Positions 9,030 through 21,439 of a stretch of DNA of 64,000 nucleotides are shown here, in pieces (the stretch's first letter is position 1; every line of letters begins with the position of its first letter). The position numbers and the translations under genes were made by a program. The notes below the pieces were generated by a model, which had not been told where the DNA came from, searched no databases, and saw nothing but the letters and a program-made list of their open reading frames with translations. The stretch is from Paulownia fortunei (lineage: Eukaryota; Streptophyta; Magnoliopsida; Lamiales; Paulowniaceae). The stretch spans positions 3,968,001 through 4,032,000 of the forward strand of contig CM033111.1 of the NCBI GenBank assembly GCA_019321725.1, given 5' to 3'.

Positions 9030-12000
9030 CACGTTTAAAGCTGCTGCGTACCTTATAATTTATTTTAATCTTTTTTGCTTTGTAATGATCGACAGATTGT
9101 TAGTTCAAGTATACTTCTGAAGTTGCTTTCTGTCATTCGTATTTTTTTATAATTGTACCTCTCTTTAGCCATAGACCAAAAAAAGTACAGCTGTAATATC
9201 GAATTTTGGCTGTCTGGATACTGTTCTGTACTCCGTCCACTTAATAATGGAAACTCTGATCAAGAAATTTCTGTGTTTAATTCTTGTTGGACAAGCCTTT
9301 TAGTTTAATCTTAGAGTTTTACAGTTAAATAAGAAATAGGGTTAATTATAAAAACTACCTTTGAAATTTAGATTATTTATATAGAGTACACTTCTAATTT
9401 TATAAATTATAAATAGTTGGTATTTATCTTCATTGTGCAAATTGCACTTAAGTAGAGATAAATTTAAAGGGGACATTTATAATTTATAAACATAGAGAGG
9501 TAGTTTTTATAAATAGATCAAATTTCAAAAGTGATTTTTGTAATTAATTTTAAAAAATAAACTAGTGCTGTATATATGTTACCAGAGTTAGTGTAAAAAT
9601 TAAAGGAAATTAAAATTTAAAAATGGACAAAGCTAATTAAGCCACCAGGCAGACACGAAATTTTCTTTGAGGTTAGCAGCACAACATTGTTCAGGCTGTC
9701 TCAATGGAAATTTAGTTACTCCATCAGCTTTAAGAAAAGAGGTGGAGCACGAATTAATTTTACTTTATGTGGTTGCCCTAATTTTTTTGGGAAATAATCA
9801 TCGTCATCTTGATCAGGTTTTAATTCGTTGTCAAAATCATTTTTAATTTGGCCACCCTTTGTCCTTTGACTACAATTTTTATGACATTTTTGGGCCAAAT
9901 AAATGGCAATTTTGGTTTTTTGTACTTATATAGTGAAATAACAAGAAATAATTGGAGTTATTGAAGACTGAAGAAGTTAAAATCTTGAATTTTTAATAAG
10001 TTATAAACTATTCCCAACCCCTAACTTCCCACATTGAGTTTACTTAACTTCTCAAATTCTTTTCTTCTAATTGTTCCTGTTGATAATTTGTGAAATATGT
10101 ATAATAATAATAAAAAAAATTGATACGCTATAACAATGATAAGATTTTTATTTATCACTATATATATGCTATTGATTATCAATAATGATAGTTTAAATAC
10201 AATCTTTGTTACTATTAAAATATGAAAGTTATTATTGTACAAAAAAAAAATTGTCACAAAATATGTGCAATGAATAACAACTTTCATATTGTGACTTAAC
10301 ACCTCTTTATTAATATTCTTTTTTCTGAGACGATTTTTATTAATTGATATTAACCAAAAGGTTTGTTAGTTGTTGGATATGTACATAATTATATTAAAAG
10401 ATAAAATGATAATATCAATATTTTATAAAATTATTTGAATATTACCTAAATAAATGATATAGAAAGAACCATTTTTAAATGAGTTGAATTAATCATTTCT
10501 TTGTCATAAGAATATACACATGCTTTCAACTGAGCCTCTTTTATCTATTAATTTTTTTGGGTACAAACTACAAACAGGTCTAAGCTAGACTATTAATTAA
10601 TTAAGGTGAAGACACATACAGAAGAGATCAACATTAACCAATGGAAACGTGGGAGCGTTAAAACGAAATTGAAGACGAAAACGACTGTTCATCTCAACAA
10701 ATGAAAACGAATTGCATAAAGTAATAAATACCACTATATTATTATAAATCTCTCGACGAGTTTTATTTTTTACAGAGACGCCATCAATTACATGGTATAT
10801 TATATAAAGTTATTAGCAACTAATTTATTTAAAATTAATAATTCCATATCTTGAAAAACTGGGCTTAAGTTTTCTATGATTATAAAGTTTTGGAGTCTCA
10901 AAATATCATTTGACAAATATCTATATATGTATGTAAATATACAAACCTATGCATAGCTCTGTTTGTTTGTGTCTATAATGTAATGATACACTAAAAAATA
11001 TTCAGTACACATTGGTTAGGTGTTGTGACATGATATATTTTTAATATGTGTCTAACATATCATTTGACGTGTTTATATCTTAAACGAATTTCGATGCAGT
11101 CCTATTTGATATTTCAATGATATGTCAGACACATTTAGGACACAAATAATTTTTTTTAATATATATTCTACAAAAAATCAAAATTTTTAAACATTATTTG
11201 AAAAAATAGTAGATAGCATTTAAATTTACTTTTTCTCTCTTCATATTTCTTTATTAAAGTAAAAAACTTTTTTTTCCAACAATAATTGTCTACAAATCAA
11301 CCAGTAGAATTCCAACGCCATCACCAATATAAACATATTTTTCTTTCATCGATATTTTCATAAATTTATTATCAAATACATACGTACGTATGTGCATATA
11401 TATATATATATATGAATATTTATACAAGATACAAATGTTTATATATATTAGACAATCATATTAAGATTGCATGGTGTCTTTCGATTTATTTTTTAAAAAG
11501 TAACATATTTAATATTTGTTATGTCTTGTCCGTATCCATATATCATAAGTTTGTACAGTTGGTACTTTGTTACCCATAGCCATAGTTCATCTAATGGGAT
11601 GTTCTGGAAACAGACGTGCTTTTAAGTTGCATCAAAAGGCATCAGAGGATTGTTAATTATATCCGCAGGCACGCCTGTCCCACTCATTCTTTGCTAGTGT
11701 AAAACTTGAATCAATCCAATAACCTAGGGGACTACTTATATACTCATTGTTCGAATTACCTTCACCATCACACGTACTTGGGTTGGTTGCTGCTGATGCA
11801 TCTATTATTGTCCAAACTTTTATGTATTGGTTAGAGTTTGAATAATTCTGAACAGGATATAAATTTGATTTAATTTTATTAATGTTTGATTCAATAGAAG
11901 TAATATTAGTAGTTAAGTACTCATATATAGTAATGTTGTGGGCTTCTTTCGTGACTTTGGACGATGATTTTTGTCTTTTATTTTTCTTTGTTATGTGTTT

Positions 12001-12640
12001 ATGTGTGTGCCTCTCAATGATTATGGCATAGAATTGATCGTCTTGAAATTCGTACAATCAAAGTTTAGTTTTATAAATTGCAACAATTTAAGGTTTTAAA
12101 TTGTCGAGAATAAAATTTCAATCTCAAAAATTTATGACATACGATTTGAAGTGGAAAGTCATGTAAGATGCATTGTGAACAGTTTTAAGCCTCTGTCTCG
12201 CACGTCTACAGAATTAATCAAAGTAAAAGAAGCAATTTTATTGGAAATATTAGTGTAAGGACAAGGGACAATCTTGTATGAACACAAAATCATCTTTTTT
12301 ATCTATGGGTGTTGAGAAAGGAACAAGAATAATTTGGTTGTTGGTGATGATGAGATGAAGAAGAGGAGGTGTGTGTTGTGTTGTGCTTGTCCCATCGCCA
12401 ATCATGCTGCACCATTATCTCATTTTATGCTTTTTCTTATAAACCAAGTTGTACCAGTAGACATCAATCATTTGAAGTGTATGCGTGAATTAATAAAAAA
12501 ACATAAAATTGTACTAATTGGTATTGACAAAATTACTATAATCTTAGTAGATATACGAGTTAAAAAGGTTGCACTAGTAGGTATTAGGTATTGACAAAAT
12601 TATTATGGACCCCATACTTATGCTATTAGTTCTTACAAAA
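9030..12640. other. AT-rich intergenic region without a recognisable gene
   Basis: No supported exon was found. Contents include a MITE-like AT-rich block at about 10080-10310, a TA run at 11397-11413, and a 134-codon open frame on the minus strand (11653-12057) that does not start with ATG and resembles no family I know. Several long T-runs and low-complexity stretches are present. Confidence 0.55.
10080..10310. repeat. AT-rich MITE-like repeat with GTGACAA/TTGTCAC motifs
   Basis: This block resembles the subterminal DNA at the left edge of the window: the phrase TTATCAATAATGATAGTTTAA is close to TATCAATAGTGATAATTTAA at about 248-267, and TTGTCAC and GTGAC motifs recur in opposite orientations. 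It is probably a short non-autonomous DNA transposon derivative. Ends and target duplication could not be defined by eye. Confidence 0.35.
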
Positions 12641-12646
12641 AGTGAT

Positions 12647-12832
12647 GTCAATCACAAGACCTTACAAGTTAAAATACGCGATTTCAATCAAAGGACCTTA
12701 CAAGTTAAACGTCAATTTAAAGTTTTTATAAACGCGATTTCAATCAAAGGACCTTACAAGTTAAATGTCATTGGGCTAGTTGGGACGCAATGTAGCTTTA
12801 TTGGGTTAAACGTCATTGGGCTACTTGAGAAA
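12647..12832 (+). repeat. Imperfect direct repeats (CAATCAAAGGACCTTACAAG)
   Basis: A unit reading approximately CAATCAAAGGACCTTACAAG plus TTAAA occurs three times, at about 12647, 12686 and 12741, with uneven spacing. A second phrase, CATTGGGCTA, occurs at about 12768 and 12811. The units fall in open frames at 12334-12865 that show no recognised domain. It looks like a decayed minisatellite or a piece of a mobile element. Confidence 0.5.
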
Positions 12833-13179
12833 AGGTGGGTTGCCCTGGGCCTAAATCGGAGATAATTTGACCTCTTTTTAAAATTAGTTGAAAATATACT
12901 TGGAAGAATTGAGTAAGAATGCATGGGATATCATATGCAAATTTGCAAATTGATTACTTGTGAGAAACTACATATGGTTTCCCATGTCCGTGTGAATGAT
13001 GTTTAGAAATTTAGTGGAAATTGTAGGGTAGGTGGAGTGATTAATGATCAAATTTCCCAACTTAGCGAGGCATCTCATTTTCTTACCCAATGAGCTTTTA
13101 ACAATTAGTTAAAAACATCCAAGTCTTGAAATTAACATATTATGAAAAGAAATTTATTTAAATATAATAAGTCCAAATT

Positions 13180-16100
13180 CTATTTCACAGAGGTCCTAGA
13201 ATCAAGCCATGAAATAATGTCAGTAAGAACGGCCAAAATTCTATCATCGGGTTCCCCTTCCAGAATACAGTGAAAGCCTCCTTCATAGAGCTTCAGAGTT
13301 TTGTCCTTGCTGGAAGCATTGTCATATAGAAACTGGCTCACACGGGGATCGGTCACCTTATCAGCAGCTCCATGAAGAATGAGCATTGGAGATGCAACCT
13401 ATGATATCCCACAAATTGTTACTATAATTTCTTGAAATAGAATGATGCATCATAATTCATATGGAACACAATGATTCGGATTGATGGAGGAATCACAATG
13501 TACTGTACTGACCTTCTCCACCTGTGATTCAATATACTTTGTAGCATTTAAGAGTTCCACAGCAGTCTTTAACCGTGTTTGATCCGAGTAACTGATCACA
13601 TTGTATGGAGCCTAGAAAAGAAAGTTCATTAATTTCAACATAAATACTTAAGGCATTCAGCAATATATATATATATAGAGAGAGAGAGAGAGGGAGAGAG
13701 GGAGAGAGGGAGAGAGAGAAAAGGAAGCTGCAGTTCATCTTCACTTTGTTATATGACAGCACATCCGATGATGCGAGGGATTTCTTTGTTAAGACATGCT
13801 CAAGCACCAGAGTTCTAAGTTCATCTAAAAATTCAATTCAACTTGGTAGCAATATTCATTTCATAATCTGAGAATTGTATTAGCAGAATTTAGGACTACA
13901 TAAATTTTGAGCTTCCCTACTTCTTTACTGCAACTACAATGGGTTAGAATGTGATATGCATAAGGAGAGAGAGGAGAAAGGACAAACCATTAGTTTTTTG
14001 TTCAACTCTCTGAATGCCAAATCTGCTAAATCTTTCTGGGGGACGAGCTTCGCTTGTGGCATAAGCCTAGATAGAAAGATTAGGACTTTCTGGAGTGGAA
14101 CAGGGGGCGTCATTTCCTCTGAGATCTGAGTAGCAAATCAAAGTCAGTAATTTGACAATGTGTGAGAGAAATAGTTTCGCTGTCGCAATTAGTTTAAAAA
14201 AAAAAAACAGATACAAAATTGGCCAGGATTCACATTCAAACATTTTCATCAATTAATCCCTTCAATAGTAGGAAAATAGGTGGATTCCTCATAGATCACT
14301 ACAAAAAGATCAAAAGAGAAATTGAAACTTGTTGTTTCAATGCCAACAGAGGAAATTTGATTCCGATCTGAACCAACACTCCAAGGTCCACTGATAAATA
14401 ATAATTCATGTGTTATCTAAGGTCAATCCAAAATTTGAAACTTCTCATAGAATTGTTGTTTCCTCAATAAAGTGCAACTCTGAAAGGTATGGAGAAAGCA
14501 GTCCATATGGTTTAATCTCTTAATTTTCATGGGAATTTCAAAGGTGTTCTATAAGCACGTCATATGATGAATTACTTCACACATCTTTGAAGCTTAGGTA
14601 GTATGAGTGAAAAAAATAGTATTACTTTACACATTGGAGCAACAAGCACTATGCCATCCCATTCATTTGCTGTCTTTAGAAGTGCTTTGAGAGCAATTGC
14701 TCCACCCATGGACTGACCAAATATGAAGCGGGGCAGCCCTCGAATCTCTGGCCTTCCTGTGTATCACAACACAAAATTGGTGTTGAGTGGACATTGATCT
14801 CCAGAATGCTGGCGGGAAGTGAAAATATGAAGCGAAGAATAATTTCAAATCTCTTAGGGAAAAATAAATTTTTATAAGGACGTTCCATGGTTTGACAGAG
14901 TATCTCAAAGAATAGAAATTTCCATGGTTCTGAGGCATCTAAAGCAAAGTGCTCAACAGAAAACATGCAAATCCAACCTCTGATATGCAAAATTCTCCCA
15001 CAGTTTTGAACATGAATCATGATATGGGCAATGGAGAATGCTCACCTTTCATTATTGTGAATTGCTCAATGACATTATCAACTATGCCATCAAAAGAGGG
15101 GACATAGCCGTGCAATCCTTCAGAAAGACCAAAACCCGGATGGTCAATGGCGTAGACACCATAACCAGAAGCAGCAATGTGCTTGGCAATGCCTGAAACT
15201 CAAATTGTTTAGGATATAAGATACCATTCTCATGAATGTCCAATGCTTAAGATAGTAAGTTGAAGAACACGTCCGCTGAGTATTAACTTTAACTGGATAA
15301 CTTTTCTATGAGAAAAAGAATGGAGCCAGATGAAATTGAGAAATACAAACCTTCAAAGAAAAAGGTGCAGGTATCACCATATCCATGGCAAAAACACAAA
15401 GCGCCTTTGATTCGCACACCAGGCTTTGGCAACCAGCTTTTACAGAAAATTTCTTGTCCATTTGAATTTATTTCATACCACTACCAAAAAAATGGGGCAC
15501 TCAACAATCAAATTATGGATAAATAAATTTCCAATTTCCAAAACAGCCCATTGTGTCACCAAATAACAAAGAATGGGAGAACATTTCTTGCCCATCTCCA
15601 GCAAGCAAATAGTCTTGTAAGTATTATAAAGCGGGACATACATATCAGACCACAACTGTATACAGGGTATCATACACTTACACGTGCAAAATTTACATTT
15701 AATAGAGCTAGGCCAGTAAGATGAGCACTCAATTCAGAAAAAAGCTGAAAGAAAGCTTTCTGTAATTTAATTGTCTTTTGACTCCTCCATACCAAGATCT
15801 TAAAGGTACTATTTTTTTTAATTTTCCCCTTAATGTCAGTTCAGGAATCTGCTAAAGTTCACAAATGAGACTTCAAACAGCAAGCATTAACTCAAGTCAA
15901 AAGAATGAATCAAAAGCACAAAAAAATAAATAAAAAATAAATGAACTTGGTGTTATCAATCTCCACAAAATGTAATTCAAAACGGTTCTCCAAAAGATGT
16001 AAAACAAAGCTAAAATAACAATAGATTGCATTTTACAGGCACATTTACAGTGTTCGAACAAGCATGTACATTTATTAACAATTAGTATTTCAAGCTCTGG

Positions 16101-16417
16101 GTAACTCACCTCCTCTGTTCTGATCCCAGCTGGAGCCATCTGCTCGCCAGAAGAAAGAAAGGGAGAAAAACACAACTCAACCACTCAATACAAAATACAG
16201 TAATAAAACAACCTAGAATTATCCGTAATCGAAATTAAGAAAAAAAGCATGATATATTTAGGAGTGATACCTTAAACAACATATGATCAAGCTGCTGCTG
16301 AACATTAGCAAAAGCTGATCGCACCCTTCTGCGAGCAGGGGCATGGTCCAAGTTCTGCGAGGCGATGGAGTTCAGCTCATCACTCACCCCTTCGATTTTC
16401 GGATTTTTCTGGGCCAT
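13180..16417 (-). CDS. Alpha/beta-hydrolase: monoacylglycerol lipase / caffeoylshikimate esterase family
   Basis: Serine hydrolase of the plant MAGL/CSE family, which releases acyl groups from monoacylglycerols or, in some members, caffeate from caffeoylshikimate during lignin synthesis. Exons in transcript order: 16417-16271, 16139-16110, 15480-15351, 15192-15046, 14756-14626, 14125-13988, 13611-13513, 13398-13180. All joins keep frame and give 346 residues, the usual family length. Visible motifs are the oxyanion-side HGYGDT, the nucleophile elbow GQSMGG (Ser), the acid HGAADKVTDP (Asp) and the catalytic His in GGFHCILEGEPDD near the C-terminus, so the triad is intact. The start ATG at 16417 is chosen because MAQKNPKIEG runs directly into the conserved EL-x-SIASQNLDHAPARRR region; there is no clear transit peptide. 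Exon 2 is only 30 nt. Which substrate this member uses cannot be told from sequence alone. Confidence 0.9.
13664..13722. repeat. (TA)n(GA)n compound microsatellite in an intron
   Basis: A TA run followed by GA repeats interrupted by GGGA units lies in the intron between the sixth and seventh exons of the minus-strand hydrolase gene. On the transcript strand it is pyrimidine-rich and lies just after the 5' half of that intron. Confidence 0.8.
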
Positions 16418-16439
16418 GATGATCACTTTTTGTCTCGAT

Positions 16440-19400
16440 AATGTTGGGTTTGGGCTCAGCTGTCGCCGGAGGAAAAGGGGTCTGTAAAGATCCCGGCGAA
16501 AGTGGGCATATTTCGGGAGTGAAAGGGGCCGGCAAGTTGAGGTTAGAGCAAGGTCCATCGGGAATCTTGGTTGAGAAAGTGGAAGGACAGGTACTTTATT
16601 TTTCCAATATAAACAGTCAGTTGCACCTCTAAAACGTGCTGTACCTGGATCACATTGCAATAGAAAAAAAAAAACAAAAAATCAGCCAAGTCTTTTGAAT
16701 TCAAAGTTTTCAATTTTTGCGCCGTCCAGAAGGATCTCAAATAAGGAGGATTTACCAGAAAACTTACGCAATAATTAGCAAATATTGCTTTTTCTTCCCT
16801 TTTTTTTTCTTTTTTTTTTTCTAAAGGTTTGGAACTCATAAATTGCAAGTAATAAATAATATATCTCTTGTTATCCAGCATATCTTGATTTGTGGATCTA
16901 ACGTATAAAAAAGTGTCGGAGAGTGGGATTAAGAGATTGAGATGTTAATAATTAATCCATTTGGACCATTAGTTAGGTACTAATATAACTTCTATTCTTT
17001 CTTTCTATCTTTCTTTTTCCTTTTTCCTTTTTTTTTCCCATTTGTCAAGGATACATGATAATTTGTTCTGCCAACTGTCAAGTACAGTTTAAACTTTTAC
17101 TAAAAAGTTCCATGTTGCACGCTTTGTCCAATTGGGACGAATCTTGCAATAGGTATTTTAGATCTGTGTAATAAAATAAATGGTGCAATTAATTTGCACT
17201 AATTTCACTTTTTTCTCCACTGAAGTTGAAGTCATAATGAACCTAGCAGCGCTAATTGTTAACCGTGTGATTCGATTTACAGGGAAAATTTTGAGGTCAA
17301 GTTTTCGTTGGCTGCAAATTTTGAGTTGTAGTTGAAATTCTAGGCACAATCACTTTTTGAGATTAAATTTCATGACTTATTGGGCCATGTTAATCATACT
17401 TTGCTCATTTCTTTGACCAATGCACTTTTTACACTTTGACAAGATATTATATTTGAATTGTTGGATTCTCCTAGATATTAGACTCGTGTCGGGTATATAT
17501 CTTTATCATTTATTTATATATATATAATCACACACATATATATAGAGGTGTATATAAAATATATAATAAAATATACGCCCAACACATATTATTAAATATA
17601 ATATTTTTTTTAGATTTGAATGGATTGGATTTTTGGTACTGGCTAATTTTGGTACAGGCTAACTTATTCCCATTGTTTGCTGTAAGAAAAAGAAGAACTT
17701 TTGGGCCACTGCAAAATAACAATTACATTGGAATTATAAAACCCAAAGTTGAGTTCTGAAAAACTATTTGCAGCAGCCACAGATGCTATCAAAATCTATT
17801 ATGATCCAGGACTTAATCTAAATTATTTTAAGAATCAAGTTTGAAAATTATTTAAACAAGAACTCCAAATAACAAAATATGGGAATTGACAGGCCACCTC
17901 TTCTACTCACCCTCTCTCTTTCTCTGCTGCCTTTTTTTTTTTTTTTTTTTCGAGACATATATGCAGCAATTGGACCTAAATGTGAAAACATGATATGGTC
18001 TATGTTGGGCCAAGACTTAACAAAGGTAATACATAGATGAAAATGAAAATGAAAATGAAAATGACTTTTATCGTCCACTCAAAGTCATATATTTGTCCCA
18101 ACTAAAAATCCTTTCGTATAAAAATATCTAGAAGAGCAAGAGACGTAGAGACCACAATTTCTTAGGCATGGTTTATTTATAGACGATGACTTCCCATGCA
18201 TGTTCATTGATCTCGTATTTAAAGTCTACTTTGTACATATTAACAATGGTTTACAATTAAACAAGATTTTTTTGCATTAAATAAAAATGTCTTAAAATTG
18301 GGTTTTTTCCCATACTCAAGATATTTCATTACAATTTTGTGTTGTATCTTATATTGTATATCATATATAGACACAACATGTATATAATTAATTTTAAGTA
18401 TATATTTAAGAAAATATTTATACATCTGGCATGCATGTGTGATAACGATACAAGATACAAGATAAAATTATAATAAAATATCCAAACGTGTTTCTGACGT
18501 GTTCCGTCCATTTTTTTGTGAACATGTGATAAAAAAAAATGCCTAAATTAATGTACTTATTATGGTGTATTCTCTGTAAATTATGTTGAAAATATAAACA
18601 GAAGCGAGAGGGGGAAGTCGGGCCTATTCTTAGATATACAAAATGAGAAGTGTTCGCATTGTCTATTACGAGGTACGGGCGGCCCAATTGAATGAACTGA
18701 GGCCATTAATTTTTTTTTTTTGGATCATTGGTTCAGTCTATCAAAGAAAAGGAGTCCAGCTAAGCCCAGTCAATCGGCCCTTTACATTGTAATTGAATTT
18801 TACAAGGTATTTATTTTATCATTCTTGTGAAGCAATATTTATGAGTAAGAGTTCCAACATATGGAATGAATATATTCTCAACATTGGAACTTATTTTCAT
18901 TTGATATTGAAAAATTAAGAATTTATATATAGTAAAGTAAGAAATCTTAAGTTATTCAAGTAAATGATATCTGTGTGAACACATCTATAGTCGTTATGGA
19001 ATTTTCTTTTATCAAGTAAATAATCATTTTAAATACAACGAGTTATCTGTAATTTTATTATAAATAAATTGAGATTTTCTAATTTTATTATAAAGAAATT
19101 GAGATTTTCTTAGATAACACGATCGAAAACTTAAGTTCTAGTTTAGATAGAGAAGATAAATATACATTCTTAATAAAATTTTAATTCAATTATTACTCAT
19201 ATAAATCTCTTTTTCACATAAAAATATAATATTTTTTATGACTTGGTACGGCATAAGAATTAGTATATTGCATATTTTTTATTAATTTTCACCGAGATTT
19301 CTCAAAACTCTTTGATGCTTTGCTTGTGATAATTAAATTAACTTATTTCTTGTTAATTTTACTATAATTCCACTCAATATTCGCATAGTTCAAAATTATG

Positions 19401-20680
19401 CCACACAAATTAACACATGACTTGGGCAGCAATTTCACATAATGTCCACAAAGCAGACATCATCTTCTTGTAAACTTTCGTACAATTACATTGATGTAAA
19501 CATTATCATTGAACTAATTTATTAATTAATTAATTACCTAAACTGAAAACCCACATCAACTAATACGACATTACAACATGATCTCAGCTGAAAAAACATA
19601 AGGTTGACTATGGTTCCCACTTAGCAGCTGCTCTCACAGCTCAAGACATTGGTTAGAATTATATTAATTAAACCACACCATAATACTTTAATTCCCGTAA
19701 TTAACTTCAAATGTTTTGTACGTACTATGTTCGCTCATTTTTATCTAATATAAAATGCTCCATGATCTGATATTTACTTAATTATAATATATAATTACAT
19801 GGGCACGAATAATTAAGGTGGCTGGTTTTGGATAACTACATTGGAACGTCAGTTGTTCTTTAGCCAAGTGGATTATAGTAATATTTTTTCTTTTTGGCTC
19901 TTTTTGTGTTGTTTAAATGAAACTTAATCTCGTCCGCATGTCTCTTTGGAGTTTGAAAGAGACAGATATTAGAAGCTATAATCTGAAATTAAGTCAACTG
20001 GTTTTTTGAGAAAACATTCTGGCAATGACAATTGTAAAACGAAATTGATTTGTTAATAAAATATGATTTGATGTGATGATTTTTGAATTAATTTAGTGCT
20101 ACTAAGCTTGTGCTACGTTATATTCTGATCTTAAGTCAACTAGTTAAAGTTTCAAAACAAAACACACACACACATGCATACGTGTGTGTGTGTGTGTATA
20201 TATGTGTATTTTTATGTTTCTATATGTGCCAATATATATATATGGTTTGAAATATGGACTAAAGCATTAAGGATAAAAAATATTCTTTTTCAGAACCCAT
20301 AAACTTTACATATTATGAAATTGGGCATCAAACTAACTAGGCATGATATGTGATAAATAATTTATTTAAAAATTGTCTAAAACCATAATAATATCATTAT
20401 TGTATTAAAATTATGATGGACGTGAACTGGGGCATGGTAAAAAAATAAAACTAAAAATAAAATTGTCACGTGTCATTAGATATGTGCACCTAACGATGAT
20501 TAAGTCAAAAATAATTAAGTTTAGTGTAAAAAATATATGCTGATCTACTTTCTTCATTTAAGAGTTGTGCATGCACTAGTTTAGCATATATGAGAAAGAT
20601 GCCAAAAGAGTAGGAAGGAGAAGCTGATGAAATTATGATAGTTTAAAAAATGGTCCTTTTCATTTAGTTAGCTTAAATTG
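16440..20680. other. Hydrolase upstream region and AT-rich intergenic DNA
   Basis: The segment 16440-16640 is relatively GC-rich and probably holds the 5' leader and promoter of the minus-strand hydrolase gene; no definite TATA box was fixed. From 16640 to 20680 there is no supported gene. Small tandem repeats occur: GAAAAT units at about 18036-18064 and a 30-bp unit in two copies at 19050-19109. A CA/TG palindrome lies at 20162-20198. Confidence 0.55.
20162..20198. repeat. (CA)n-(TG)n inverted repeat able to form a hairpin
   Basis: A run of CA repeats is followed, after a short spacer around ATGCATACG, by a run of TG repeats of similar length, so the two arms are complementary. It can form a hairpin or cruciform. 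It is followed by further TA/TG-rich DNA to about 20240. Confidence 0.75.
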
Positions 20681-20689
20681 TAGTATTGT

Positions 20690-21435
20690 TTGGCTGATAT
20701 TTTGTTTAACTTATATAAAAGGTATAAGCTTTTATATTTAAGATGTTTTTGATATTTATAAAACAATAGCTTATTTTAAAATAAACTTATGAAGTGTTTG
20801 AATTGAATAAAATAATTACTTATAAAATATTAGTAATGACAATTTTATTACTAAATAAAATCTAACATCTTATTTTAGGAGCTTATAAATTAATTTTTTA
20901 AATTTTTTATAGAATGGTTTATGATAGTTTATAATCTATCAAACATTTTACAAAATATTGCAGGTTGCATTTGGATAAAACGATTTGAATGTGAAGAGAT
21001 GACTTTTGAGAAATATTTGAAATGACTTCATATAAGATAAATTTAAAATATAATATAATAACTCAAAAATTTGCTCAAAATATGAAATCAATGATTTGAA
21101 ATCAATTGTATCATGAGATTATCAAACAATTTCAACGAATTTGATAATTTCAAATTCATTAATTCAAATAAAGTTTTAAGTAGTTTCTAAACACCCTTAG
21201 TATAAACTATTACAACTTACAAAATATTTTGTCCGTAAGTATAATTAGTAAAATTCATTTTAGATATAAGCTCACATTTTTTGAGGAGTTTATGAACTCT
21301 TACATTTTATTTTTGAAAACTTATGAACGCCCATTTTAAAATTTTTATCGAACACTTTAAAATACTTTATAAGTTGTAAGAAAATATTTTAATATTTTGA
21401 ATGAGTTATAAGTTCATTCAACCATCCTCTTAGTT
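20690..21435. mobile_element. AT-rich MITE-like block, probably nested insertions
   Basis: The outer parts carry repeated phrases of the type AGCTTATAA / TTATAAGTT in both orientations (around 20727, 20880, 21370 and 21400). The inner part, about 20962-21200, is bounded by GGTTGCATTTGGATAAA on the left and AAACACCC on the right, which are typical of short non-autonomous hAT-like elements. No coding sequence is present. Exact ends and target duplications were not established. Confidence 0.3.
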
Positions 21436-21439
21436 TTAT

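Noticed and set aside
14663..15020. Two minus-strand frames of 91 and 114 codons
   Set aside because: They run across an intron and in the wrong frame over the GQSMGG exon of the hydrolase gene.
16235..16660. 141-codon frame extending upstream of the hydrolase start
   Set aside because: Residues before MAQKNPKIEG have no ATG in a sensible place and do not resemble the family; the true start is 16417.
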